A stretch of 64,000 nt of DNA, taken from contig JAWQJJ010000003.1 of assembly GCA_033485155.1 (NCBI GenBank), positions 124,001 through 188,000 on the forward strand, written 5' to 3'. The position numbers and the translations under genes were made by a program. This DNA is from Methanomassiliicoccus sp. GTDB lineage: Archaea > Thermoplasmatota > Thermoplasmata > Methanomassiliicoccales > Methanomassiliicoccaceae. Below, one piece after another: positions 8,573 to 17,626 of this stretch (the first letter of the stretch is position 1; each line of letters begins with the position of its first letter). The notes beneath the pieces are model-generated. The model saw only the letters and a program-made list of their open reading frames with translations. It did no database searches and was not told the origin of the DNA.

Positions 8573-10024
8573 ATGAGCGGGGAAAGGAAGACGCTGTGGT
8601 CCGGGCGGTTCAGCGAGGGGGCGGCGGAGAGCACGCTGCTATTCACCACCTCCCTTGCCGTCGACCAGCGGTTGGCAAGGTACGATATATTGGGTTCCTT
8701 GGCCCACGCCCGGATGTTGACCCGCCAGGGCATTATATCCGCCCAGGACGGCGAGGCCATCCAGGGCGGGCTGCATTCAATCATGGCGCAGGTCGAAGAG
8801 GGGACCCTGCCGGTGCAGGAGAGCTTGGAGGATATTCACTCCAATATCGAGTTCCTGCTCACGGATATGGTCGGGGACGCCGGGGCCCGGCTGCATACCG
8901 CCCGGAGCCGAAACGACCAGGTGGTCACAGACCTTCGTATGTTCATGCGTGACGCCACCCTCGATACGTTGGAGGCCATCAGCGCGCTGCAGAAGGCCCT
9001 CATGGAGCGGGCCAGCGATAGCCTGGAGATCATCCTCCCCGGTTTCACTCACATCCAGCATGCCCAGCCGGTGACGGTCGGGCACTGGCTGATGGCCCAC
9101 TTCTTCCGCCTGCAGCGGGACGCCGAACGGCTCGTGGACTCCTATAAACGGCTGAACGTCTGTCCCCTCGGCTCTGCCGCCCTGGCCGGCACCACCTACA
9201 AGATCGACCGCCTGAGCACCGCCAGCCTTCTGGGCTTCGACGCTCCCTGCCCCAACTCCATCGACGGGGTGTCGGACCGCGACTTTGTGGCCGAGTACCT
9301 CTTCGCTGCTACCCTCACCGCCGTACACCTCTCCTCGCTGTGCGAGGAGCTGGTGTACTGGTCGTCCTCCGAGTTTGGATTCCTGGAGATGGCCGATTCG
9401 TATTCGACCGGCAGCAGCATCATGCCCCAGAAGAAGAACCCCGACGTTGCAGAGCTGATCCGGGGGCGGACTGGGGCCTCGGTCGGGGATCTGGTCAACA
9501 TCCTGACGACGATGAAGGGGTTGCCGACCGCTTACAACCGAGACCTCCAAGAGGACAAACCGGCGGTCTTCGCCGCCTATGATCGCCTGATCCCCTGCCT
9601 GAGAATGGCCGCGGCGATGGTAGCGACCATGCGCTTGAACGAAGAGAGAATGCTCAACGCGTGCAAGGACGGTTACATCAACGCCACCGATCTTGCTGAC
9701 TACCTGGTCATGAAGGGTCTTCCTTTCCGCCGGGCCCACGAGGTTGTGGGGGCCATCGTGCGCTACGCCATCGACAACAGGAAACGCCTGGAGGACCTCA
9801 ACGTGTACGAACTCAAGGGCTTCTGCGGCATCATAGACCGCGACGTGTTCTCCGTTCTGCCGGTGGATAGGTGCGTAGCCCGTAGGACCTCGATCGGGGG
9901 CACATCGCCGGAGGTCACCCCCATGCAGCTAAGCCAGGCGATGTCCGTCCTGCACCGTCAGAGTGAGTTCGTGGACCGGGAGAGGACGAGAGTTGAGCGG
10001 GCCTTCGCCACCCTGATGAGTTGA
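8573..10024 (+). CDS. argH: Argininosuccinate lyase
   Basis: A 483-residue member of the fumarase/aspartase superfamily that splits argininosuccinate into arginine and fumarate, the last step of arginine synthesis. The superfamily signature GSSIMPQKKNPD lies at 280-291. The segment GFTHIQHAQPVTVGHW (about 157-172) holds the conserved catalytic His, and the HTARSRNDQV segment (108-117) binds substrate. A GAGGAG motif about 8 bases before the ATG supports the start. With argC, J, B, D and G beside it, only ornithine carbamoyltransferase and carbamoyl-phosphate synthase are missing from the pathway here. Confidence 0.95.
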   Translation: MSGERKTLWSGRFSEGAAESTLLFTTSLAVDQRLARYDILGSLAHARMLTRQGIISAQDGEAIQGGLHSIMAQVEEGTLPVQESLEDIHSNIEFLLTDMVGDAGARLHTARSRNDQVVTDLRMFMRDATLDTLEAISALQKALMERASDSLEIILPGFTHIQHAQPVTVGHWLMAHFFRLQRDAERLVDSYKRLNVCPLGSAALAGTTYKIDRLSTASLLGFDAPCPNSIDGVSDRDFVAEYLFAATLTAVHLSSLCEELVYWSSSEFGFLEMADSYSTGSSIMPQKKNPDVAELIRGRTGASVGDLVNILTTMKGLPTAYNRDLQEDKPAVFAAYDRLIPCLRMAAAMVATMRLNEERMLNACKDGYINATDLADYLVMKGLPFRRAHEVVGAIVRYAIDNRKRLEDLNVYELKGFCGIIDRDVFSVLPVDRCVARRTSIGGTSPEVTPMQLSQAMSVLHRQSEFVDRERTRVERAFATLMS

Positions 10025-10121
10025 GGATCCGGACTTCCGGGGCGCCCCCGCCTTGCAGACCTATGCCGAGCGCCGAGCCTCGCTCCGAGGAAACAATGGA
10101 GCACCCCGCTCGGAGCCCGTC

Positions 10122-10493
10122 TCAGTACTGATCCTTGGGCCCGAGGGCGTTCCACTGCAGAGTATGCTTGACCCCGGCCTTGGTGAGCATCTTGCTGACC
10201 TTCTCGCTCAGCCTGACGACCTCGCTACCCGCCACATTGGACTTGATGTAGAACTGATGGCTTCCCAGAGGGAAGACCAAACGCATCCGTCCCTTGCGGT
10301 TGTAGCCCTCCGGTTTCTCGTTCTTTCGCAACGCCTGCTGGTTTAGGAAGATGAACATCTGCAGGACGTCGTCATCGTCAGGCATCTGGTCGGTCTCCTC
10401 CAGAAAGGTGGTGAGTATCTCGGGAAAAGGTTCCGCAAGCTCACTGTATTGGAAGTCATCGTTGAAGATGAAATGCCCGCTGGTCGCCTTCAT
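10122..10493 (-). CDS. Unknown 123-residue soluble protein
   Basis: No family recognised. It has no signal peptide or membrane segment. The first half is acidic, with a TDQMPDDDDVLQMF stretch. The second half has alternating strands and a C-terminal helix (VVRLSEKVSKMLTKAGVKHTLQW). The alternating pattern and length suggest a compact alpha/beta domain. It is divergent from the thiD gene and has its own TATA-like box about 30 bases before the ATG. Confidence 0.65.
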   Translation of the reverse strand: MKATSGHFIFNDDFQYSELAEPFPEILTTFLEETDQMPDDDDVLQMFIFLNQQALRKNEKPEGYNRKGRMRLVFPLGSHQFYIKSNVAGSEVVRLSEKVSKMLTKAGVKHTLQWNALGPKDQY

Positions 10494-10518
10494 CGAACAT
10501 TTTGAAAGGGGGGTGGGT

Positions 10519-10533
10519 ATATATATTTTACCG
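10519..10533 (-). promoter_or_regulatory. TATA box for the 123-residue protein gene
   Basis: The minus strand reads a long TA repeat (TAAAATATATATAC) centred about 32 bases before the ATG at 10493. It stands out sharply from the surrounding GC-rich sequence. Confidence 0.5.
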
Positions 10534-10583
10534 CTCTAGGGCCGGTCTGATGATCGAGCGTCGGTGTGACCCTGAAGCACTAG

Positions 10584-10590
10584 TATATAT
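10584..10590 (+). promoter_or_regulatory. TATA box for thiD-thiN
   Basis: TATATAT is centred 26 bases before the ATG at 10613, consistent with a leaderless transcript. It supports that ATG over the in-frame start at 10502. Confidence 0.55.
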
Positions 10591-10612
10591 CGGGCAAGAG
10601 GGTTTCCAGGGC

Positions 10613-11905
10613 ATGCTCGTCGCGCTGACCATCGCTGGCTCCGATTCGGTGGGAGGGGCGGGTATCGAGGCCGACGTCAAGTCCATGGCCGCTCAGGGGA
10701 TACACGCCGCCGTGGCTGTGACCGCCATCACTGCCCAGAACACCACCCGGGTGGCAGGCATTTTTCCTCTCCCGGCAACAGAGGTGGTGGCCCAGATCGA
10801 CGCTGTGCTCGAGGACGTCCACGTCTCCGCAGCCAAGACCGGGATGCTGTACTCCGCCGGGATAGCCACCGCTATCGCCGACCGGCTGTCCGGAGAGAAT
10901 ATTCCATTGGTGATCGACCCCGTCCTGGTGGCGGGTGTCGGTGATGCTCTGAACCGCGATGATCTCATCGAGGCGCTGAGGGAACACGTTATACCACTGG
11001 CGACTATCGTCACACCCAATGTGCCCGAAGCTGAGGCACTGGTTGGCTATAAGATCGAGGACGACGCCACGGTCCGTAGGGCCTGCCGAGATCTCGCCGG
11101 GATGGGGGCGGAAGCGGTGTTGCTGAAGGGCGGGCACATGAAGACCGCGGAGTGCACCGATACCTTGTTCCACGACGGGAAGTTCCTGCTCCTATCCGGT
11201 CCCCGGGTGGACGTTCGAGGGCACGGCGGCGGGTGCATCCTCTCATCGTACCTCGCGGCCAACCTGGCCAAAGGATCAAGTGTCTGGGAGAGCGCCCTGG
11301 CATCCAGGGCGGCCATCGGCGATGCCATTATCGCTCGCCACGTCATCGGCAGAGGTGTGCCGATAGTGGAGCCGTTAGGAAGACAGCTCCGTGACGCTCA
11401 GCGGTTCCAAGCATTGTCGCGACTGCGCTCCGCGGCGGGGGAGGCGGCAATGGCCGGGCCCTCGGGGTGGTTACTTGGAGAAAATCTCAGCATGGCCTTC
11501 GCCCTCTCCGGGGCGGAGGGCGCCGAGGACGTCTGCGCGGTAGCGGTCCCGTCAGGGCAAGGGATCGCCTGCCCGTGCCCCTCCTTCGGCACGGCTAGGG
11601 GGCTTGGCCTGGCGATCCTGGCCGCCATGAAGGTCGACGGCCGAATGAGAGCTGGGGCAGAGCTCCCGTTCTCTGAGGAACTTGCCAAGGCGGTGAGGAA
11701 GACAAAGCTGTCCTCGCGGACGATCAGGGATGGGCATCGGTCATCCCTGGAATCTGGAATGGGGCCGGAAGATGGATTAATGCTGCTTGATTGTGTCCCT
11801 GACGTGGTCGTCGACCGGGGCGGACCGGGACGAGGGCCGGCGATACGCCTGTTCGCTTCCTCTCCCGAAGAGCTGCTGGGCAAACTGAGAACGATGACGA
11901 GATGA
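10613..11905 (+). CDS. thiD: Hydroxymethylpyrimidine (phosphate) kinase fused to a ThiN domain
   Basis: Residues 1-260 are a ribokinase-fold ThiD. It has the substrate loop LTIAGSDSVGGAGIEAD and, near 203-211, GHGGGCIL with the conserved Cys208 and anion hole. It phosphorylates hydroxymethylpyrimidine for thiamine synthesis. Residues 280-430 are a ThiN domain, which in many archaea is the thiamine-phosphate synthase. Family features are SFGTARGLGLAILAAM, SSLESGMG and PDVVVDRGGPGRGPAIR. The residue at the position of the conserved catalytic His seems to be Gly330, and an upstream conserved Arg also seems absent. The domain may therefore sense rather than synthesise thiamine phosphate. It overlaps the next gene by 4 bases. 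Confidence 0.85.
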   Translation: MLVALTIAGSDSVGGAGIEADVKSMAAQGIHAAVAVTAITAQNTTRVAGIFPLPATEVVAQIDAVLEDVHVSAAKTGMLYSAGIATAIADRLSGENIPLVIDPVLVAGVGDALNRDDLIEALREHVIPLATIVTPNVPEAEALVGYKIEDDATVRRACRDLAGMGAEAVLLKGGHMKTAECTDTLFHDGKFLLLSGPRVDVRGHGGGCILSSYLAANLAKGSSVWESALASRAAIGDAIIARHVIGRGVPIVEPLGRQLRDAQRFQALSRLRSAAGEAAMAGPSGWLLGENLSMAFALSGAEGAEDVCAVAVPSGQGIACPCPSFGTARGLGLAILAAMKVDGRMRAGAELPFSEELAKAVRKTKLSSRTIRDGHRSSLESGMGPEDGLMLLDCVPDVVVDRGGPGRGPAIRLFASSPEELLGKLRTMTR

Positions 11906-13080
11906 GGACTGGTATGCGCGTCGCGATGTTCACTGACAGTTTCCTCCCCGCTCGGGACGGGGTGGTCAACTCGATCCTCACGACCAAGGCCCAGCTGGAA
12001 CGACTGGGCCACGACGTCTACATCTTCGCCCCCGAGCCCTGCAACGGCCATCGCGAGGAAGGGGTGTTCTACTTTCGCTTGCTTAGTTACAAGCGCTGCC
12101 CCGGTTACAGCTTGTCCCCCTTCCCGACGAACAAGTGCGAGATCCTCAATGACCTGGACGTCGATGTGATCCATACCCACGGCCTCCTATTCATGGGTGT
12201 CAGGTCGATGTTTGCCGCGCGAACGATGAAGTTGCCGGTGGTCGTCTCCTTCCACACCATGATCACCGATGCGGCCAAGTACTACGCCCCCATGCCGATC
12301 CCCGAGTGGATGACCAATCGGTTGTTCTGGATATATCTCAAGCAGCTCCTGGAACGGGCCGACTCGGTGGTCGCTCCGACCGCCGCGATCAAGTCCGAGC
12401 TCCTGTCCTACGCTCCGGCCATGCACCGCGTGGACATCATCCCCACGGGGGTCGATTGCGAGCGCTTCAGACCGGACAACGACGGATCGGTCATTCGCCA
12501 TCGGTATGGGTTGGACGGCGAACGGGTTCTGCTCCATGTCGGAAGGATAGCCTTCGAGAAGAACCTGGACCTGGTGATCGAGGGCTACTCCCGCCTAGTG
12601 AAAAAAGACCCCCAGGTCCGGCTGCTCATCGTGGGCGAGGGGCCGGCCAAGAAGCACTACCAGGAGTGCGTGAGGGAGATGGGGTTGGAGGGCAGGATCA
12701 TCTTCACCGGATTCATCCCCGACGAGGAGCTGCCCAGCGTTTATGCGGCCTGTGATGCCTCGGTCATCGCCTCGAAGTTCGAGACCCAGGGATTGGTGGG
12801 CCTCGAAGCCATGGCCAGCGGCAAGCCGGTGGCCGGGATCAACTACCGGGCGGTGAAGGAGATGATCCACAAAGGGGAGAATGGCTTCCTGTTCGAGGAC
12901 AATCCCGACTCCTGCTCTGAGGCCATGGGGAGCGCGCTGGACCATGCTGAGGAGATGCGGTGGAGCGCCCGGCGGTACGCCATGGGCTATTCCGTGGAGC
13001 TTAGCGTGGAGAAGCTGGTGGAGCTTTATAAGTACTCCATAGAACGGAAGAAAATGGTTTTGGACGGAAAGGTATTCTAA
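11902..13080 (+). CDS. GT4-family glycosyltransferase (first)
   Basis: A 392-residue GT-B fold retaining glycosyltransferase. The N-terminal Gly-poor loop FTDSFLPARDGVVNSI is the acceptor side. The C-terminal half has LLHVGRIAFEKNLDLVIEG and the EX7E motif in FETQGLVGLEAMASGKP, which binds the sugar nucleotide. The sequence resembles enzymes that glycosylate membrane lipids or build cell-surface glycans. No membrane segment is seen. It overlaps thiD by 4 bases and heads a cassette with a DedA-like membrane protein and a second GT4 enzyme, so an envelope glycolipid role is likely but inferred. The true start could be the Met at residue 5. Confidence 0.85.
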   Translation: MRTGMRVAMFTDSFLPARDGVVNSILTTKAQLERLGHDVYIFAPEPCNGHREEGVFYFRLLSYKRCPGYSLSPFPTNKCEILNDLDVDVIHTHGLLFMGVRSMFAARTMKLPVVVSFHTMITDAAKYYAPMPIPEWMTNRLFWIYLKQLLERADSVVAPTAAIKSELLSYAPAMHRVDIIPTGVDCERFRPDNDGSVIRHRYGLDGERVLLHVGRIAFEKNLDLVIEGYSRLVKKDPQVRLLIVGEGPAKKHYQECVREMGLEGRIIFTGFIPDEELPSVYAACDASVIASKFETQGLVGLEAMASGKPVAGINYRAVKEMIHKGENGFLFEDNPDSCSEAMGSALDHAEEMRWSARRYAMGYSVELSVEKLVELYKYSIERKKMVLDGKVF

Positions 13081-13102
13081 CCAGGATGCAATATTTGGCC
13101 GA

Positions 13103-13720
13103 ATGACCGATGTGGGATCAGCCTTGTGGGGATTATTCGAACCACTCGGCCTATGGGGGGGCCTGGTTTTCATATTCCTGCTTTTCTACATCGACGCCAT
13201 CATCTTTCCGACCCTTCCAGAGCTTTTCGTCGTGCTGGTCTTTCTATCCCAAGATGGTGCATCGGGCAACTGGCTGCTGGTTTACGGCAGCATGATGTTG
13301 CTGACCATCGTCCTGGCCGAGATCGCCGGTGTGATGACACTCTATCTCATTCTCAAGAAGGCCAAGCTCGGCAACTACCGTGAGAAGGTCTGCAAGGCGG
13401 TGGAGAGGTACCGCTGCTTCCTTCTGGTCCAGGATGAGCGGATGATCCTCCTGAACCGCATCGCCCCCATCCTGCCATTCCTGGGCGGCTTCATCGCCCT
13501 GTCCAGTTGGAACCTCCGGAGATCGATGATGTACGTGGTGATCGGCGGGGTGCTGAAGTATGGGACCATCCTGATGCTCGGGGGGTTCTTCCTAGCCTAT
13601 TTCTCCCAAGGCACGGCCCAGACCGCCAGCATAGTAATGATCGTCACTATCCTGGCCGCCAGCTTCGTGGCCTCCTTCATCCGCAAGAGGAAATGTGAAA
13701 ATGCGAATCGTACAGCTTAA
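13103..13720 (+). CDS. DedA/VTT-like membrane protein
   Basis: A 205-residue integral membrane protein with about five hydrophobic segments. The segment RIAPILPFLGGFIALSSWNL resembles the conserved Arg/Pro/Gly re-entrant loop of DedA (SNARE-associated, VTT) proteins, which are proposed to flip lipid carriers or handle phospholipids. Sequence similarity is limited, so the family call is moderate. It lies between two GT4 glycosyltransferases and overlaps the second by 26 bases. A role in moving a glycosylated lipid across the membrane would suit the setting. Confidence 0.6.
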   Translation: MTDVGSALWGLFEPLGLWGGLVFIFLLFYIDAIIFPTLPELFVVLVFLSQDGASGNWLLVYGSMMLLTIVLAEIAGVMTLYLILKKAKLGNYREKVCKAVERYRCFLLVQDERMILLNRIAPILPFLGGFIALSSWNLRRSMMYVVIGGVLKYGTILMLGGFFLAYFSQGTAQTASIVMIVTILAASFVASFIRKRKCENANRTA

Positions 13721-14765
13721 CCCGTACCACTACCCGTACATGGGGGGGATCGAGTACCGTCTGCATGAGGTGGCCAAGGGACTTTCGAGGAAACATGAGA
13801 TGATCATCCTCACCTCCCAGCTCGCCGGCACCGCACCGGAGGAGGAGCGAGATGGATACCGTATCGTCCGCCTGCCCTCGAAATTCTACGGCCATTACAA
13901 TCCACCGTACGTTGCCACGCCCGGAGTGCTGGAAGCGCTGGACCGACTGGATCCGGACGTGGTCGACTTCCATTATCGGTGGGCTCCCTCGTACACCAAG
14001 GCCATCCGCCGCTACCGGGGAAAATGGATCTTCACCTTCCACAACACCTACGGCGAGGGACAGGGACTCGGCCGGGCGGTAAGTCTGGTCAACGATGCGC
14101 TGTTCTGTCGCCACATCCGCGACCATCGAGTCATCTGCATCACTGAGTTCATCAAAGGGGACCTCCTCAAGCGCGGCTTCCGGCCGGAGATGCTGGAGGT
14201 TATCCCACCGGGGATCGACCTTCAGGGCGGGGAGGGCAGGGAAGGGGACTACATCCTCTTCGTCGGCCGACTGGTGGGCACCAAGGGACTCCCATACCTG
14301 ATAAGGGCGATGAGCGGGGTCGAGGGGAGACTGATCATCGTGGGCGACGGGCCGGAGAAAGAGAAACTGGAGCGACTGGCCCGTTCCCTCGGCGTCACCG
14401 ACAGGGTCGAGTTCACGGGATGGGTCAGCACCGAGCGCAAGCTCGAGCTGCTCTCGAACTGCCGGCTGTTCGTCATGCCCTCGCTGTTCGAGTCCTACGG
14501 TATGGCAGTGGCTGAGGCGATGACCTGGGGGAAGCCAGTGGTGGCGTCCAGGGTCGGCGGCCTGCCCGAGGTGGTAGGGGGCGGCGGCATCCTCGTCCCG
14601 CCCAAGGACGGCCCGGCACTCGCTTCCGCTCTCAATGGCATGCTTCATGACGAGACCAAGCGCCGCTCCTGTGCCGCGGCGGCCAAGAAACACATCACCC
14701 GATATTCCTGGCCCAACATCTTCGAGGAACTCGAGGAGACCTATCGCAAGGTAGCCGAGGAGTGA
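13695..14765 (+). CDS. GT4-family glycosyltransferase (second)
   Basis: A 356-residue GT-B enzyme. The start MRIVQLNPYHYPYMGGIEYRL has the usual Gly-Gly acceptor loop. ILFVGRLVGTKGLPYLIRAM and the EX7E motif in FESYGMAVAEAMTWGKPVV mark the donor-binding half. It shares fold but not close sequence with the first GT4 enzyme of the cassette. Its start lies inside the DedA-like gene, which suggests translational coupling. The substrate cannot be read from sequence. Confidence 0.87.
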   Translation: MKMRIVQLNPYHYPYMGGIEYRLHEVAKGLSRKHEMIILTSQLAGTAPEEERDGYRIVRLPSKFYGHYNPPYVATPGVLEALDRLDPDVVDFHYRWAPSYTKAIRRYRGKWIFTFHNTYGEGQGLGRAVSLVNDALFCRHIRDHRVICITEFIKGDLLKRGFRPEMLEVIPPGIDLQGGEGREGDYILFVGRLVGTKGLPYLIRAMSGVEGRLIIVGDGPEKEKLERLARSLGVTDRVEFTGWVSTERKLELLSNCRLFVMPSLFESYGMAVAEAMTWGKPVVASRVGGLPEVVGGGGILVPPKDGPALASALNGMLHDETKRRSCAAAAKKHITRYSWPNIFEELEETYRKVAEE

Positions 14766-14876
14766 TCGCTCCGATGTGCCCTCGGCCACCCTGTCAGCGA
14801 TTTCCACTGCGGTAGGCGGCCTCGCCCCGCCAGGCCGTTGTCGTTACCGTTCGGAGAAGGAGAAAGAAAAGGGGTT

Positions 14877-15743
14877 TCATCCGATGGAGACCACGGTCAC
14901 GGTGAAGGTCAGGTCCTTGCCGAGGATCTGGTTGTTCTTATCGATGACCGCGGTCCCGGCGGACTCGTCCACACCCGTTACATACAGCGTGGTGGAGCTA
15001 TCGATGCCCTTCACCGTCATCGCGCTGGAGGCGTCGAGATGGTGGTGGATGATGATATTGGTGCCCGTCGAATCGTATTCCGCCGTGATGTTCCACCCAT
15101 AGCTGGGATCGGTCGACGAGTCGAAGGCCTTGTAGGTCGTACCATTCACCGGCTGGTTTTGAAGCACCACGTTCGAGCTGTCAACCATCGTCGTCCACAC
15201 CGTCCATCCGTAATTCGGGTCGGTGTAGAGCGTGAACTTGGTCGGGCTCTCCCCGAAGTATGCCTTGAACTCCGTCACGCTCATGGTCTTCTGGACAGGT
15301 ATGGTCTCGGTGAGGTTCATGGTCGTGATCTTAGATGTGTTGGCATCGCCATAAGCCTCATCGGGGGTGATGACAAAGGTCTTGGTCTCCCCGGCCTTCA
15401 TCCCCATCACGCCATTTTCGAACCCTTCGATCATGGAGTCCTTGCCCACGGTGAAGCTGAGGGTGGTGTAAGTGCTCGAGTTGCCCCGGAAGCTGAAGCA
15501 CAGCGCCTTGGGGTAAGTAGCGTTGTCGGTGGCCACCGAGTAAAGGGAGGTGTCAAAGACCTGTCCGTTCGGCAGCTTGCCGATGTAGTTGACCTTCACG
15601 AGGTCGCCGGACTGGACCGTCCTGTCGCTGCCCATCAGTTCGTACGCCCCGACCGAACCGCCCACCACGAGCAGGACTAGGACGACGACCACCAGCGAGC
15701 TTTTGTATCGAAGCCAACCGGGTTTAGAGGATTTTGAGGCCAT
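14877..15743 (-). CDS. Membrane-anchored FKBP-type peptidyl-prolyl isomerase
   Basis: A 288-residue protein with an N-terminal basic stretch and one membrane segment (LVVVVLVLLVVGGSVGAYEL), so the rest lies outside the cell. The FKBP domain follows: GDLVKVNYIGKLPNGQVFDTS, then GKDSMIEGFENGVMGMKAGE and TFVITPDEAYG, as in archaeal long FKBPs with an inserted flap. A second domain of about 120 residues completes the protein. It should help fold exported proteins, and the window encodes several large secreted proteins. A pyrimidine-rich tract (CCCCTTTTCTTTCTCC) directly after the stop may end transcription. Confidence 0.88.
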   Translation of the reverse strand: MASKSSKPGWLRYKSSLVVVVLVLLVVGGSVGAYELMGSDRTVQSGDLVKVNYIGKLPNGQVFDTSLYSVATDNATYPKALCFSFRGNSSTYTTLSFTVGKDSMIEGFENGVMGMKAGETKTFVITPDEAYGDANTSKITTMNLTETIPVQKTMSVTEFKAYFGESPTKFTLYTDPNYGWTVWTTMVDSSNVVLQNQPVNGTTYKAFDSSTDPSYGWNITAEYDSTGTNIIIHHHLDASSAMTVKGIDSSTTLYVTGVDESAGTAVIDKNNQILGKDLTFTVTVVSIG

Positions 15744-15850
15744 TGGAACCGCTCCATGAACCTGGAGAGGTCATTTAAGCGTTGTGGGCTAATTACACAC
15801 TTCTGGCTCGATGAACTGGTGGATGATGGCGACCAGAGAACAGTAAAATA

Positions 15851-17584
15851 ATGGACAGGTATTACGACAGACCGATGAAGACCCTCTACATTCACTCTGA
15901 CTACCTGGAGTATGCCGTGAAGAAGCGGACCCCCGTGGCAGATCAGATCACCGATCAGGAGAAGCAGGGCCGCTGGGAAGAGGTCCTGATCGATTTCATC
16001 AGCGTGGAGAAGCAGGACGAGGAGGACCTCGAGGGCATCGCTCAGAGGGCTGCCGCCGACGTCCTGGAGGTGGCCAAGAAGGTGGGGGCGGAAAGAATCG
16101 TGCTGTATCCCTACGCCCACCTCTCATCATCGCTGTCATCGCCTGATGCGGGCAAGAAGATGCTCCGGACCATGGAATCCTTGCTGCAGAATGAGGGGGT
16201 GGAGGTCCATCGCGCGCCCTTCGGATGGTACAAGGCGTTCAAGATGAGCTGCAAGGGACACCCGCTCTCCGAGCTCTCGCGGGAGATCCGGGTCACGGCG
16301 AAGAAGCAGGTCGAGGTCGAGGACTTCGACCCCGCCGTACTCCTGAAGCAGGTCTCCAAGTCCAAGCTGAGCAAGGGAGATCTCAAGGAGAACGACCACC
16401 GCATCATCGGGCAGAGGCTGGACCTCTTCTCGTTCTACGACGTCGCGCCGGGCATGGTATTCTGGCACCCTAAGGGCCAAGCGATCAGGAACGCGCTTAT
16501 CGACCTCTCCCGGGAGGAGCACCGTAAGGCCGGTTACCAGGAGATACGAACGCCGCAAGTCATGAGCGATATCCTATGGAAGGTGTCCGGCCATTGGGGG
16601 CACTACAAGGACAACATCTTCCTGACCAACTACGACGACCGGCAGTTCGCGGTAAAGCCAATGAACTGCCCCGGCGGCATTCTGGTGTTCAAGAGCAGGG
16701 AGAGGAGCTACCGCGAACTACCACTGAGGATGCTGGAGTTCGGCGACGTCCACCGCGTCGAGCTCTCCGGCGTGCTGTCTGGCCTGTTCCGGGTCATTCA
16801 GTTCACCCAGGACGATGCGCACATCTATTGCACCGAAGAGTCCCTGGAACCAGAGATCGTAGGAGTGATGGCTCTGGTGGACCGATTCTACAAGCTCTTT
16901 GGCTTCCAGTACCGCATGGAGCTCTCGACCAAGCCGGAGAACGCCATGGGCGACCCCGTTCTGTGGGAGCGAGCAGAAGCGGCGCTGCGTAAGGCGCTCG
17001 AGGACAGGGGGGTGAAGTACGAGGTCAACGAGGGCGACGGTGCCTTCTACGGCCCTAAGATCGACTTCAAGATCAAGGACTCCCTGGGTCGGGAGTGGCA
17101 GACCGCCACCATCCAGCTCGACTTCCAGATGCCAGAGCGGTTCCAGCTAGAGTATGCCGGGGACGACGGCAAGGGCCACCGTCCGATCATGCTACACCGT
17201 ACCGTGTACGGCTCGCTGGAGAGGTTCATGGGCATCCTGCTGGAGCACCTCAATGGCAACCTCCCGGTGTGGCTGGCTCCGGTGCAGCTTCGCATCATCT
17301 CGTTCAAGGACAACAACAAGCAGGCGGCCGAGGCCATCAGCAAGAAGTTCTTCGATCTCGGCTACCGCGTGGAGCTGGACCAGAGCTATGGCACTGTGGA
17401 GGGCAAGATCCGCGACGCCGAGCTGCAGAAGATCCCCTACATCATTGTCATAGGGGACAAGGAGGAGCAGAGCGGCACCCTGGCCATAAGGCGCCACGGG
17501 ACCAAGGCCCCGAAGTACGGGGTGAAGTTCGACGACTTTGTGAAGCAGCTGAGAGATGAGTCGGACCCCCACCACCAGGCATGA
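15851..17584 (+). CDS. thrS: Threonyl-tRNA synthetase, archaeal type
   Basis: A class II synthetase that charges tRNA-Thr. The N-terminal 140 residues match the archaea-specific D-aminoacyl-tRNA-deacylase-like editing domain (TLYIHSDYLEY at its start), not the bacterial TGS/SAD domains. The catalytic core has the zinc ligands in MNCPGG, DDAHIYC and MLHRTVYGSLERF, and motif 2 near FRVIQFTQDD. The C-terminal anticodon-binding domain ends at 577. The length is slightly short of the usual 600-620. The Met at residue 9 (15875) is an equally good start, because editing domains normally begin right before TLYIHSDY. Confidence 0.94.
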   Translation: MDRYYDRPMKTLYIHSDYLEYAVKKRTPVADQITDQEKQGRWEEVLIDFISVEKQDEEDLEGIAQRAAADVLEVAKKVGAERIVLYPYAHLSSSLSSPDAGKKMLRTMESLLQNEGVEVHRAPFGWYKAFKMSCKGHPLSELSREIRVTAKKQVEVEDFDPAVLLKQVSKSKLSKGDLKENDHRIIGQRLDLFSFYDVAPGMVFWHPKGQAIRNALIDLSREEHRKAGYQEIRTPQVMSDILWKVSGHWGHYKDNIFLTNYDDRQFAVKPMNCPGGILVFKSRERSYRELPLRMLEFGDVHRVELSGVLSGLFRVIQFTQDDAHIYCTEESLEPEIVGVMALVDRFYKLFGFQYRMELSTKPENAMGDPVLWERAEAALRKALEDRGVKYEVNEGDGAFYGPKIDFKIKDSLGREWQTATIQLDFQMPERFQLEYAGDDGKGHRPIMLHRTVYGSLERFMGILLEHLNGNLPVWLAPVQLRIISFKDNNKQAAEAISKKFFDLGYRVELDQSYGTVEGKIRDAELQKIPYIIVIGDKEEQSGTLAIRRHGTKAPKYGVKFDDFVKQLRDESDPHHQA

Positions 17585-17626
17585 GCGTTCTTCGGTTTGG
17601 GACCGAAGGACACTAAACGCCTTCCT

